Notes under the pieces: model-generated | The model's database searches: none | Told to the model about the DNA's origin: nothing | The model's input: the letters and a program-made list of their open reading frames with translations, nothing else | Position numbers and translations under genes: made by a program | Shown: positions 1-5,803 of the stretch, piece by piece | Position numbering within the stretch: the stretch's first letter is position 1 | Layout: each line of letters begins with the position of its first letter | Assembly: GCA_945926565.1 (NCBI GenBank) | Contig: CAMELY010000007.1 | Span: 1 to 22,270, forward strand | Reading direction: 5' to 3' | From: an uncultured Clostridia bacterium | GTDB lineage: Bacteria > Bacillota > Clostridia > Oscillospirales > Oscillospiraceae | Length of the DNA: 22,270 bases

Positions 1-65
1 GCGGGGAATTTTCCAGCATTATATGTACTTTTTTGACGAAAAGAGAAGAGTGTTTCCGAAAGAGG

Positions 66-107
66 GAGAAAAAGCAAAACCGCCGGCCGGGTATCCGGCT
101 GGCGGTT
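66..107 (-). terminator. Intrinsic terminator of the metal exporter gene
   Basis: A 13-bp stem (78-90 with 95-107, one G-T pair, 4-nt loop) is followed on the minus strand by a T-rich tail (GGTTTTGCTTTTTC). It lies 55 nt past the exporter stop codon. Bases 1-65 hold no gene that I can support. Confidence 0.85.
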
Positions 108-161
108 CAGTGCGTCAACGCGCTTTGGCGTATTGGGGTGGGGGAGAGGGGATGACAGACC

Positions 162-1064
162 TCATGCCTGCTCCTCCTTCTCCTCCAGGGGATTGACGTG
201 TACCATGCAGTGCTTCACCATGGGAAAGGCGCTCTCGATCTGGTCGTGAACCCGCTGGGCGATATCGTGGGCCTGCACCAGGGTGAGGTCTCCGTCGGCG
301 GAAAATTCCACGTCCACGTAGATCTTGGAGCCGAACTGACGGGTCTTGAGCAGATCCAGGGCCCGGACGCCGTTCTGCTGGAGAATCAGCTTTTTCATCT
401 CCCGCTCCAGCTTGGGCGAAGCGGCCTGGTCGGTGAGCTGCTCGATGGCCTGACGGAAGATGTCCAGAGCCGCCTTGAGAATAAAGACGCAGATGACAAT
501 ACTGGCGATGGGATCCAGGACGGGGAAGCCCAGCCGGGCCCCGGCGATGCCCACCAGACTGCCGATGGAGGACAGGGCGTCAGAGCGGTGGTGCCAGGCG
601 TCTGCCATCAGGGCGGCGGAGCCGCACTTGTTGGCCGCCCAGCGGGTGTACCAGTACATGGCCTCCTTGACGACAATGGAGATGACGGCGGCCCACAGGG
701 CCATCAGCCCCGGCACCGCCAGGGTCTGGGCGGAGCGGATGCTCTCAATGCCGGAGATGCCGATACCGGCGCCGGTGGCGGCCAGCACCACCGCCAGCAG
801 GATGGCGGCCACGCACTCCAGGCGCTCATGGCCGTACTCGTGGTTTTCGTCCGCGGCCCGGCCGGAGAGCTTGAGGCCCACCATGACGATGAGGGTGGAA
901 AAGACGTCGGAGGCGGAGTGGACGGCGTCGGAGACCATGGCGGCGGAATGGCCGAAGATGCCGGCGATCAGTTTGCCCACCGAGAGCAGCAGATTGACCG
1001 CAATGCTCTGCCGGGAAACCCGCATGGCCAGGGTGTATTCGGAGCTGGGCTGATGTTCTGTCAT
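162..1064 (-). CDS. Cation diffusion facilitator family metal exporter
   Basis: This is a 300-aa proton-coupled exporter of divalent metal from the cytoplasm. Six hydrophobic segments occupy roughly residues 20-205 and a soluble C-terminal domain ends in HCMVHVNP, as in CDF proteins. The metal site is visible as HxxxD in TM2 (H49, D53) and HxxxD in TM5 (H158, D162), with the family signature EYGHERLE near residue 77. The His-containing sites fit Zn/Co/Ni/Fe-type members better than the DxxxD manganese type. I chose the ATG at 1064 because GGGGAGGT lies just upstream; the longer frame reaching 1133 would translate the riboswitch terminator. The gene is monocistronic, with its own promoter and leader. 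Substrate is inferred from motif and riboswitch class, not proven. It could also move zinc or iron. Confidence 0.93.
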   Translation of the reverse strand: MTEHQPSSEYTLAMRVSRQSIAVNLLLSVGKLIAGIFGHSAAMVSDAVHSASDVFSTLIVMVGLKLSGRAADENHEYGHERLECVAAILLAVVLAATGAGIGISGIESIRSAQTLAVPGLMALWAAVISIVVKEAMYWYTRWAANKCGSAALMADAWHHRSDALSSIGSLVGIAGARLGFPVLDPIASIVICVFILKAALDIFRQAIEQLTDQAASPKLEREMKKLILQQNGVRALDLLKTRQFGSKIYVDVEFSADGDLTLVQAHDIAQRVHDQIESAFPMVKHCMVHVNPLEEKEEQA

Positions 1065-1081
1065 GAGAAAGACCTCCCCAA

Positions 1082-1123
1082 AAGAATAAAAAAGATCCGT
1101 GGAACACTTGCTGTCCCACGGAT
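1082..1123 (-). terminator. Riboswitch-controlled terminator ahead of the metal exporter
   Basis: The minus-strand RNA forms a stem of AUCCGUGG (1123-1116) with CCACGGAU (1102-1095), extended by ACA/UGU, then CUUUUUUAUUCUUUU. It sits immediately before the ribosome-binding site, so it must be disabled for the exporter to be expressed. Its 5' arm contains the last conserved GUGGGACAG block of the aptamer. Confidence 0.85.
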
Positions 1124-1183
1124 TTTCTCTCATCTCCGCTGCCTTTCGGCCCGGCTTACGCCTGATCAGTTCGCCAGTCCCAC
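1099..1183 (-). promoter_or_regulatory. Probable NiCo (czcD-type) metal-sensing riboswitch aptamer
   Basis: The leader RNA begins GUGGGACUGG, contains small GNRA-capped hairpins (GGC-GUAA-GCC and GCC-GAAA-GGC), then GGCAGCGGAGAUGA, and ends GUGGGACAG. These blocks and their order match my memory of the NiCo aptamer, a four-way junction found upstream of CDF genes. The first GUGGGAC (1183-1177) can pair with GUUCCAC (1105-1099) to close the aptamer. The second GUGGGAC (1119-1113) pairs with the same GUUCCAC to make the terminator. The two folds exclude each other, giving a metal-on switch. The yybP-ykoY manganese motif is absent. Class assignment is by eye. Confidence 0.78.
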
Positions 1184-1206
1184 TGGGCGGTGAATTGGTT
1201 TCCGAT

Positions 1207-1236
1207 ACTATAGCACGGCGGAACGGGGGAAGTCAA
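1207..1236 (-). promoter_or_regulatory. Sigma-A promoter of the riboswitch/exporter transcript
   Basis: Minus strand: -35 TTGACT at 1236-1231, 18-bp spacer, -10 TATAGT at 1212-1207. It is placed directly upstream of the riboswitch aptamer, as expected for the leader transcript. Confidence 0.8.
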
Positions 1237-1274
1237 GGCAAACTATCCCGATTTTTCCGTCGGAAGAGCTCCGC

Positions 1275-1952
1275 TCATTTGCGGAAATGGTGGACGATGG
1301 CCGCCTCAATGCGGTCGCCGTATTTCAGCCCCAGATAGAACAGCAGAGCCAGGGCCAGTGCCGCGATGGGAATCGCCCAGATGGGGATGGAAAAGGCGGT
1401 GCCCCCCAGGGCAGAGGCCGCCAGCAGTCCCCAGGGCCGGGTGAGCAGCACGATGGCCACAAAGCGGCGGAAGGGGATATCGGTCAATCCTGCCAGGATG
1501 CAGATGATGTCGTCCGGGAAGAAGGGGAAGAGAAAGACCAGCACGAGAAAGGAGTCCCGCTTGCGCTGGATGATCTGCAGATACCGGGCGGAGAGCTTGC
1601 GGGAGACAAAGTTCTGGGCGAAATCCTGCCCCAGCAGCCGGGCCAGGGAGAAGGTGGTGCAGCTGCCCAGCACCACAGCGGCAATGGTGATGAGAAAGCC
1701 CTGGGGAAATCCGAAGAGCAGTCCCCCGGCGGCGGCGGTCACATTGCTGGGGATGGGGGCGATGATAACCGACATCAGCTGCAGTCCAAAGAACACCAGC
1801 TCTCCCCAGGGGGTGAACTGATCCACCCAGTCCCGAATCGCCTCGGCGGAGTAGTTGGTGAGGATATCGTTGGAGCGCAGGTACATGAGCAGCGCGGTCA
1901 CCGCCAGCAGCACCGGCAGCAGGAGCAGCAGCTTTTTCGTCTTTGGTTTCAC
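1275..1952 (-). CDS. TVP38/TMEM64 (VTT-domain, DedA-like) membrane protein
   Basis: This is a 225-aa integral membrane protein with an N-terminal TM at about residues 8-25 and four to five further hydrophobic segments. The VTT/SNARE-associated core is recognisable: APIPS near residue 65, a glycine-rich re-entrant stretch (GGLLFGFPQG) and FSLARLLG near 101. Proteins of this fold act in membrane lipid handling (scrambling or flippase-like roles in DedA relatives); the exact role here is unknown. Start chosen: GTG at 1952, because AGGGGGG lies 5 nt upstream; a TTG at 1991 would give 13 more residues but has no such site. No clear terminator lies between its stop and the exporter promoter, so readthrough is possible. 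Confidence 0.85.
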   Translation of the reverse strand: MKPKTKKLLLLLPVLLAVTALLMYLRSNDILTNYSAEAIRDWVDQFTPWGELVFFGLQLMSVIIAPIPSNVTAAAGGLLFGFPQGFLITIAAVVLGSCTTFSLARLLGQDFAQNFVSRKLSARYLQIIQRKRDSFLVLVFLFPFFPDDIICILAGLTDIPFRRFVAIVLLTRPWGLLAASALGGTAFSIPIWAIPIAALALALLFYLGLKYGDRIEAAIVHHFRK

Positions 1953-1971
1953 AAAAATCCCCCCTGAACAG

Positions 1972-1980
1972 AGTATAGCA
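1972..1980 (-). promoter_or_regulatory. Candidate extended -10 promoter of the VTT gene
   Basis: Minus strand TGCTATACT fits an extended -10 (TGn plus TATACT), 19 nt upstream of the GTG start. I see no convincing -35. The transcript leader would be very short. Confidence 0.4.
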
Positions 1981-2050
1981 TACCAGGACAATATGAAGAA
2001 AGAGAAAACGGCTGTTTAAATTTTCCTAAAAACCGAGGGGAAAAGGGGAC

Positions 2051-2094
2051 AAAAAAGCAGCCGGAAAGGGGCGAAAGCCCTCGCTTTCCGGCTG
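2051..2094 (-). terminator. Intrinsic terminator of the PAP2 gene
   Basis: The 12-bp stem GCAGCCGGAAAG/CTTTCCGGCTGC (2057-2068 with 2083-2094) is followed on the minus strand by TTTTTTG (2056-2050). It begins 16 nt after the PAP2 stop codon. Confidence 0.93.
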
Positions 2095-2110
2095 CCGCTG
2101 CGGCAGGAGA

Positions 2111-2770
2111 TCAGGAGCGCTGATAGGTGAGCCTGCGGCTGGGGGTGTAGACCGGCGCCGCGCCGTAGATTGCCCGGTGCATCGTCCACAGCAGCAGGAA
2201 GGCGCAGACCACATCCAGCACAGAGTGCTGCTTGAGAAACATGGTGGACAGGACGATGAGCACCGACAGCACTGTGCTGCCCCGGTAGAGCACCGGATGG
2301 CGCAGGTCAAACCGGCACTGGGTCAGGGCGGACTGCACCGCCATGGTGGCAAAGACATGGATGCTGGGGCAGACGTTGGTACTGGTGTCCACCGACCACA
2401 GCCGGGCTACCAGCTGGGTGAACAGGTTCTTGTCCACGTCGATGTGGGGCCGCAGATTGAGGCCGGTGAAGAAGAAGGTGTACAGAATCAGGCACACCGT
2501 CATGCCGCCGAAGAGAACGCCGGTAAACCGATAAAAGCGCTCCTTGGGCTGGGTAAAGAGCATGTAGCAGATGCCGGCGGCAATATAGAAAAACCACAGC
2601 AGATAGGGGACGATAAAGTACTCGCAGAAGGGAATCATGTGGTCAATCCGCAGTTGGACGATGGTGCATTGGGAGGCATCCCGCTGCTCCAGCAGATAGA
2701 ACCAGGGGAGATACAGCAGGAAATAGAGCAATACCCAGCACTGGGGATATCTGGAGATCAGTCTTTTCAT
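2111..2770 (-). CDS. PAP2-superfamily membrane phosphatase/phosphotransferase
   Basis: This 219-aa polytopic protein has about six hydrophobic segments. It carries the phosphatidic acid phosphatase type 2 signatures in the variant seen in inositol-phosphorylceramide-synthase-like members: NLRPHID near residue 105, CPSIH at 134-138 (in place of PSGH) and STMFLKQHSVLD at 175-186, giving the two catalytic histidines H138 and H182 and the aspartate D186. Likely substrate is a lipid phosphate or a head-group transfer at the outer membrane face; the sequence does not decide which. Start: ATG at 2770 with GAGGTG 7 nt upstream; the frame stays open to 2926 but that part is leader containing two palindromes. 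The gene stands alone with its own terminator. Confidence 0.85.
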   Translation of the reverse strand: MKRLISRYPQCWVLLYFLLYLPWFYLLEQRDASQCTIVQLRIDHMIPFCEYFIVPYLLWFFYIAAGICYMLFTQPKERFYRFTGVLFGGMTVCLILYTFFFTGLNLRPHIDVDKNLFTQLVARLWSVDTSTNVCPSIHVFATMAVQSALTQCRFDLRHPVLYRGSTVLSVLIVLSTMFLKQHSVLDVVCAFLLLWTMHRAIYGAAPVYTPSRRLTYQRS

Positions 2771-2810
2771 ATGCAAACACCTCAGCTTCTGTTTCGGGAT
2801 TGGGTGGGCG

Positions 2811-2855
2811 CCTTTGCCCCGGGGCAAAGGACAAAACAGGCGGCCGCCTGTTTTG
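2811..2855. repeat. Two adjacent perfect palindromes in the PAP2 leader
   Basis: CCTTTGCCCC/GGGGCAAAGG at 2811-2830 is a perfect 20-bp palindrome. After one base, a perfect 24-bp palindrome at 2832-2855 has arms CAAAACAGGCGG/CCGCCTGTTTTG. Both lie between the candidate promoter and the PAP2 start. They could form RNA hairpins with minimal loops (the 24-bp one ends in TTTTG, terminator-like) or be binding sites for a dimeric protein. Confidence 0.7.
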
Positions 2856-2909
2856 ATAACACTGAACGCTTGGGAAGACCGGATGGCCGCTCTCCCGGAA
2901 AACAAGTGC

Positions 2910-2938
2910 ATTATAGTACAGCCCACTGGAAAAATCTA
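2910..2938 (-). promoter_or_regulatory. Candidate promoter of the PAP2 gene
   Basis: A perfect minus-strand TATAAT lies at 2915-2910. The hexamer 17 bp upstream (TAGATT, 2938-2933) is a poor -35. The resulting leader of about 130 nt contains the palindromes. Confidence 0.45.
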
Positions 2939-3029
2939 TGAACAAAAGCTAAAGGTTTCTTAAATAATTACTCAAATTCTTATGAAGTTTATCGTTTCGC
3001 CGAAAAGAGGAGGCGGTTTCGGCCCCTGG

Positions 3030-3137
3030 TCAGCCGGACACTGCCTGTCCCGCCCGCTTCACATGGTACAGGAAATAGAGACAGAGTAGGCCGAAGACAA
3101 AGCGGATTACCCAGGTGACAAGAGCGCGCTCGGTCAT
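3030..3137 (-). CDS. Possible 35-aa single-span membrane peptide
   Basis: A small frame reads MTERALVTWVIRFVFG and continues with LLCLYFLYHVKRAGQ to a TGA at 3030. It would be one hydrophobic helix (about residues 5-24) followed by positive KR, a plausible small membrane protein. Against it: the ATG is buried in a perfect 13-bp hairpin and no Shine-Dalgarno sequence precedes it. It follows the cysteine-rich gene on the same strand by 42 nt and could be translated from that transcript. I do not recognise a family. It may be chance. Confidence 0.25.
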   Translation of the reverse strand: MTERALVTWVIRFVFGLLCLYFLYHVKRAGQAVSG

Positions 3138-3157
3138 TGGAAGGAATGACCGAGCGC
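3126..3157. repeat. Perfect 13-bp inverted repeat after the cysteine-rich gene
   Basis: GCGCTCGGTCATT (3126-3138) and AATGACCGAGCGC (3145-3157) flank a 6-nt loop. It is 22 nt past the stop of the cysteine-rich protein. On the minus strand no T-run follows (GCTCTTGTC), so it is a poor intrinsic terminator. On the plus strand ATGTTTTGC follows. Confidence 0.7.
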
Positions 3158-3179
3158 ATGTTTTGCTAATACAGCGTCC

Positions 3180-4037
3180 TTATGTCCGGCAATGTCCGCA
3201 GGCGTCCAGCCGATCCGCCAGACTGGCCTCCTGAGGCGCGGCAGGGGGGAAAAACTCGCCTACCGGGAAGTCCAGCTGCTGGAACAGCTGGCAGGGATCG
3301 TCCTCTTTAGGGCCGTCGCACTGGCACTCCTTGTGGGGCATACAGTAGTCGTAGACCGGGATGAGCAGCTGGGAGTCCCGCTCCATCCGCAGAATGGAGA
3401 ACTGGCCCAGGGTGATCAGCATCCGCCGCTGCCCGTTGTCTCCGAAGGAGATGCAGTCGTCAAAGGCGGCCAGAATGGCGGCGGGGACGTCGCTGCCCGC
3501 CGGGCAGTCACAGCTGCACTCGCAGCTGGCAGGGCAGCAGTGCTCGGTCAGCTTGAGGCTGAGCACCACCGGGTCGACTGCCTCCACAAAGGCGGTGGGC
3601 AGGTTGTCGCCGAAGCCCAGATCCGGGCCGGGGCAGGGTCGGGCGGAGGTGAAGGTCTTCGCCATGCCCTGGCTGCCATACAGGATGCAGCGTTTGTCAT
3701 AGTAGACCAGGCCGCAGATGGGAGTGGCCCGGCAGCAGTTGCCGCTGGCGGCCTCCGCGGTGACCCGGTAATAGTACCGCAGATCTACCGTATAGAAGCC
3801 CCGGTGAAAGCCCACGGGATCCACCTGGACCGAGACGTAGAGCAGCTCCGCCCGGGCGGATTTGACGGTCTGGGCCCCGTCCAGCACGCTCTGGCTGGCC
3901 GCGGTGGGGTAAAAGCGCAGATCCTCCAGACAGTCCTTGGACTGGCACGAATCGTAGATCTTGCGGGTGTGAATGCAGGTTGCCTCTCGGATGGGGGTAT
4001 CCTCGGAAACCGGGCCGGGAATGACGGGTTCAGCCAT
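3180..4037 (-). CDS. Cysteine-rich clostridial protein of unknown function
   Basis: This 285-aa protein carries about 22 cysteines, including CC pairs and the cluster CECSCDC near residue 190. It has no signal peptide or membrane segment. The N-terminal part (CIHTRKIYDSCQSKDC, then a beta-rich stretch around ELLYVSVQVDPV and FYTVDLRYYYRV) looks like a conserved hypothetical protein I associate with clostridial genomes; I cannot name a domain. Start: ATG at 4037 with AGGAGGT 8 nt upstream, preferred over an ATG at 4085 that has none. Disulphide- or metal-linked assembly is possible. A coat or other spore-structural role is suggested only by cysteine content and a sporulation-like promoter element. 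It is monocistronic, between a terminator upstream and a hairpin downstream. Confidence 0.8.
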   Translation of the reverse strand: MAEPVIPGPVSEDTPIREATCIHTRKIYDSCQSKDCLEDLRFYPTAASQSVLDGAQTVKSARAELLYVSVQVDPVGFHRGFYTVDLRYYYRVTAEAASGNCCRATPICGLVYYDKRCILYGSQGMAKTFTSARPCPGPDLGFGDNLPTAFVEAVDPVVLSLKLTEHCCPASCECSCDCPAGSDVPAAILAAFDDCISFGDNGQRRMLITLGQFSILRMERDSQLLIPVYDYCMPHKECQCDGPKEDDPCQLFQQLDFPVGEFFPPAAPQEASLADRLDACGHCRT

Positions 4038-4088
4038 GGATGAAACCTCCTTGGAAAATGGATGGAAGCGGTCTTTGCGCTCCATGCC

Positions 4089-4114
4089 ATTCTATGCCCT
4101 GGGCAGAAAAAGGT
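4089..4114 (-). promoter_or_regulatory. Candidate sporulation-type (sigma-E/K-like) promoter
   Basis: Minus strand CATAGAAT (4096-4089) fits the CATAnnnT -10 of mother-cell sigma factors. An AC dinucleotide (4114-4113) lies 16 nt upstream, near the sigma-K spacing. No good sigma-A promoter is visible in this 100-bp gap. Short degenerate motifs like this occur by chance. Confidence 0.3.
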
Positions 4115-4135
4115 GCCGAAGGGGGAAAATCCGGC

Positions 4136-4179
4136 AAAAAGCAGACAGCCTCCGGCGCAAATCACCGAAGACTGTCTGC
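4136..4179 (-). terminator. Intrinsic terminator of the O-acetylation operon
   Basis: GCAGACAG (4141-4148) pairs with CTGTCTGC (4172-4179), extended inside by CCGG/CCGG-type pairs. TTTTT (4140-4136) follows on the minus strand. It begins 20 nt after the DHHW gene stop. Confidence 0.9.
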
Positions 4180-4198
4180 TTGCTGAAGCGGGGAATGC

Positions 4199-5788
4199 TC
4201 ACCCGACAAAGTCTGCCAGCCGCTGAATCAGGCTGTCCGCCCGGGTGGTGGAGATGGTGTTGAGGAAGAGCACGTCGTCTACTCCCAGATCCTCGCACAT
4301 CTCGGCGATCTTCCGGTCGTCCACCTTGGAGATATACCGATAGTCCACGATGTAGACATACTGGTAGTTCTCAATCAGGAAGGGGGCAAAGGCGTTGCCG
4401 TAGGATTCCTTGACCAGCATGACGGCGGAGCCGTCGTCCTTGTTGGGATTCTCAATATAGCTGTAGGGGTTGTCACCGCCGATAAAGGTGCCGTATTTAT
4501 TGCCGGCGGAGGATTTTTCCACATTGCCGATGACCACATAGAGCCAATCGCTGATCTCCTCATTGGTGATGTGGATATTGTTGGTGGAGGGGGCCTCATA
4601 GGCGTACACCGTGTCCGGCGTCTTGGCCATGGCCTCGGACTTGGTGGAGTTGTAGAAGGTGCCCAAAAAGCCGTCATATTCGTGGGGGATAAAATCCTCC
4701 AGCGGGGTGGGGGAAAAGCCCGCCGCCTTGGCAAACTGCTCATAGGCCCGGTAGGCCCCCAGGGCGGTCCAGTGGTGGTCGGTGCGGAAGTAGAGGTATT
4801 CCCCCTCCAGATAGTGCTTGAGCAGGGTGTGATAGACCGGGATAGCGGTGACCTTGTCGCTCAGGCAGGAATTCATGTACTCGATGGCCGCCTTCTGGTC
4901 TGAGGTGTTGGCCGCCTCCTGGACGTCGGTGGGGACGCAGATTCCCATGCTGTTGGGGACGATAATGGAGTAGACGTTGGAGATGCCCTCCAGCTGCTCC
5001 GCCGCCCGGTTCAGCGCGTCGGTGTAGTTGTCGGCGTACTCCTGAACAAAGTTGTAATACTCATAGGCGGCATTATCGATGGAGAGAACGGCGCTGAGCT
5101 TTTCCACCACCGCGTCGTCGTCCAGCTCGGGGACGGTCAGCTCCTCCTCCGGCTCCTCTTCCGGTTCCTCGGCGGGCAGCTGCTCCGGCTGAGGCTCCTC
5201 CGGCGTGTCTTGGCCCTCCGGACTGCCCTCCTCCGGCTGCTGCGCTTCCGGGGGCGCCTGTTCCGGCTGGGCATCCTGAACCGGCGGCTCATTCGGTGAG
5301 GCGGGCTGCTGGGGATCGGTGTCTCCGGACGGTTCCGGATCCGTTTCTACCACAGGAATCTCATCGCCCTGGGTGACGTTTCCGGTGATCTTCTGGGTCT
5401 GAATGCCGTACAGGCCCTCCAACTTGGACTGGAGGGAGAGAAACAGATCCCGGAGGGGGAAGGTGTCGGCAAACCAGGTGGTGAGATCGGAGAAATAGCT
5501 GCCGTCTATAGCGGCGCTGAGGCTGAAGGTGGGAAAGGAGGTCAGATCCCGGTGCTCCTGGTCGGAATAGGTGGGACGAAGGGGGACAATCCACGCCAGC
5601 ACGGTGAGCAGGCCGAGCACCGTCAGAAAGACGGCGATCCGGGGAGAGAGCCCCCGTTTCTGCTGAGGCGGCTTCTGCTCCTCGTACAGAAAGAAGGGCG
5701 TCTTTCTGGAACGGTGGAAAAAGGCATAGGACTTCCACTGAATGCGCTGAATCAGCCGCTTGAGCGGAAAAGGACGTTTCGTCATCAT
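4199..5788 (-). CDS. DHHW-family (AlgX/AlgJ-like) polymer O-acetylation protein
   Basis: This 529-aa type II membrane protein has a basic cytoplasmic N-terminus (1-50), a TM helix (51-70), a short conserved stretch (FADTFPLRD, 106-114), a Pro/Glu/Gln-rich low-complexity linker (about 148-225) and an extracellular SGNH-like domain. The family motif TDHHW is at 336-340, giving the Asp-x-His pair D337/H339. KESYGNAFAP places the likely nucleophile at S462, by analogy with AlgX. Such proteins transfer or handle acetyl groups on exported polysaccharides delivered by an MBOAT partner, which is the gene directly upstream, 15 nt away. The start has two adjacent ATGs (5788 and 5785) behind AAGGCGGTG. 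The acetylated polymer is unknown. Confidence 0.88.
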   Translation of the reverse strand: MMTKRPFPLKRLIQRIQWKSYAFFHRSRKTPFFLYEEQKPPQQKRGLSPRIAVFLTVLGLLTVLAWIVPLRPTYSDQEHRDLTSFPTFSLSAAIDGSYFSDLTTWFADTFPLRDLFLSLQSKLEGLYGIQTQKITGNVTQGDEIPVVETDPEPSGDTDPQQPASPNEPPVQDAQPEQAPPEAQQPEEGSPEGQDTPEEPQPEQLPAEEPEEEPEEELTVPELDDDAVVEKLSAVLSIDNAAYEYYNFVQEYADNYTDALNRAAEQLEGISNVYSIIVPNSMGICVPTDVQEAANTSDQKAAIEYMNSCLSDKVTAIPVYHTLLKHYLEGEYLYFRTDHHWTALGAYRAYEQFAKAAGFSPTPLEDFIPHEYDGFLGTFYNSTKSEAMAKTPDTVYAYEAPSTNNIHITNEEISDWLYVVIGNVEKSSAGNKYGTFIGGDNPYSYIENPNKDDGSAVMLVKESYGNAFAPFLIENYQYVYIVDYRYISKVDDRKIAEMCEDLGVDDVLFLNTISTTRADSLIQRLADFVG

Positions 5789-5803
5789 AAGATACGCACC
5801 GCC

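Noticed and set aside
1..65. A TATAAT-like hexamer on the minus strand near 19-24, reading out of the window
   Set aside because: No acceptable -35 at the right distance and the downstream gene is outside the window.
1099..1183. yybP-ykoY manganese riboswitch upstream of the exporter
   Set aside because: The characteristic GGGGAGUAG-type motif is absent, and the conserved blocks instead fit the NiCo class and a CDF gene with HxxxD sites.
3180..4037. SipL/DUF3794 or S-Ena (DUF3992) spore protein
   Set aside because: The beta-rich stretches are suggestive, but I can match no family motif, and the length does not fit the short S-Ena proteins.
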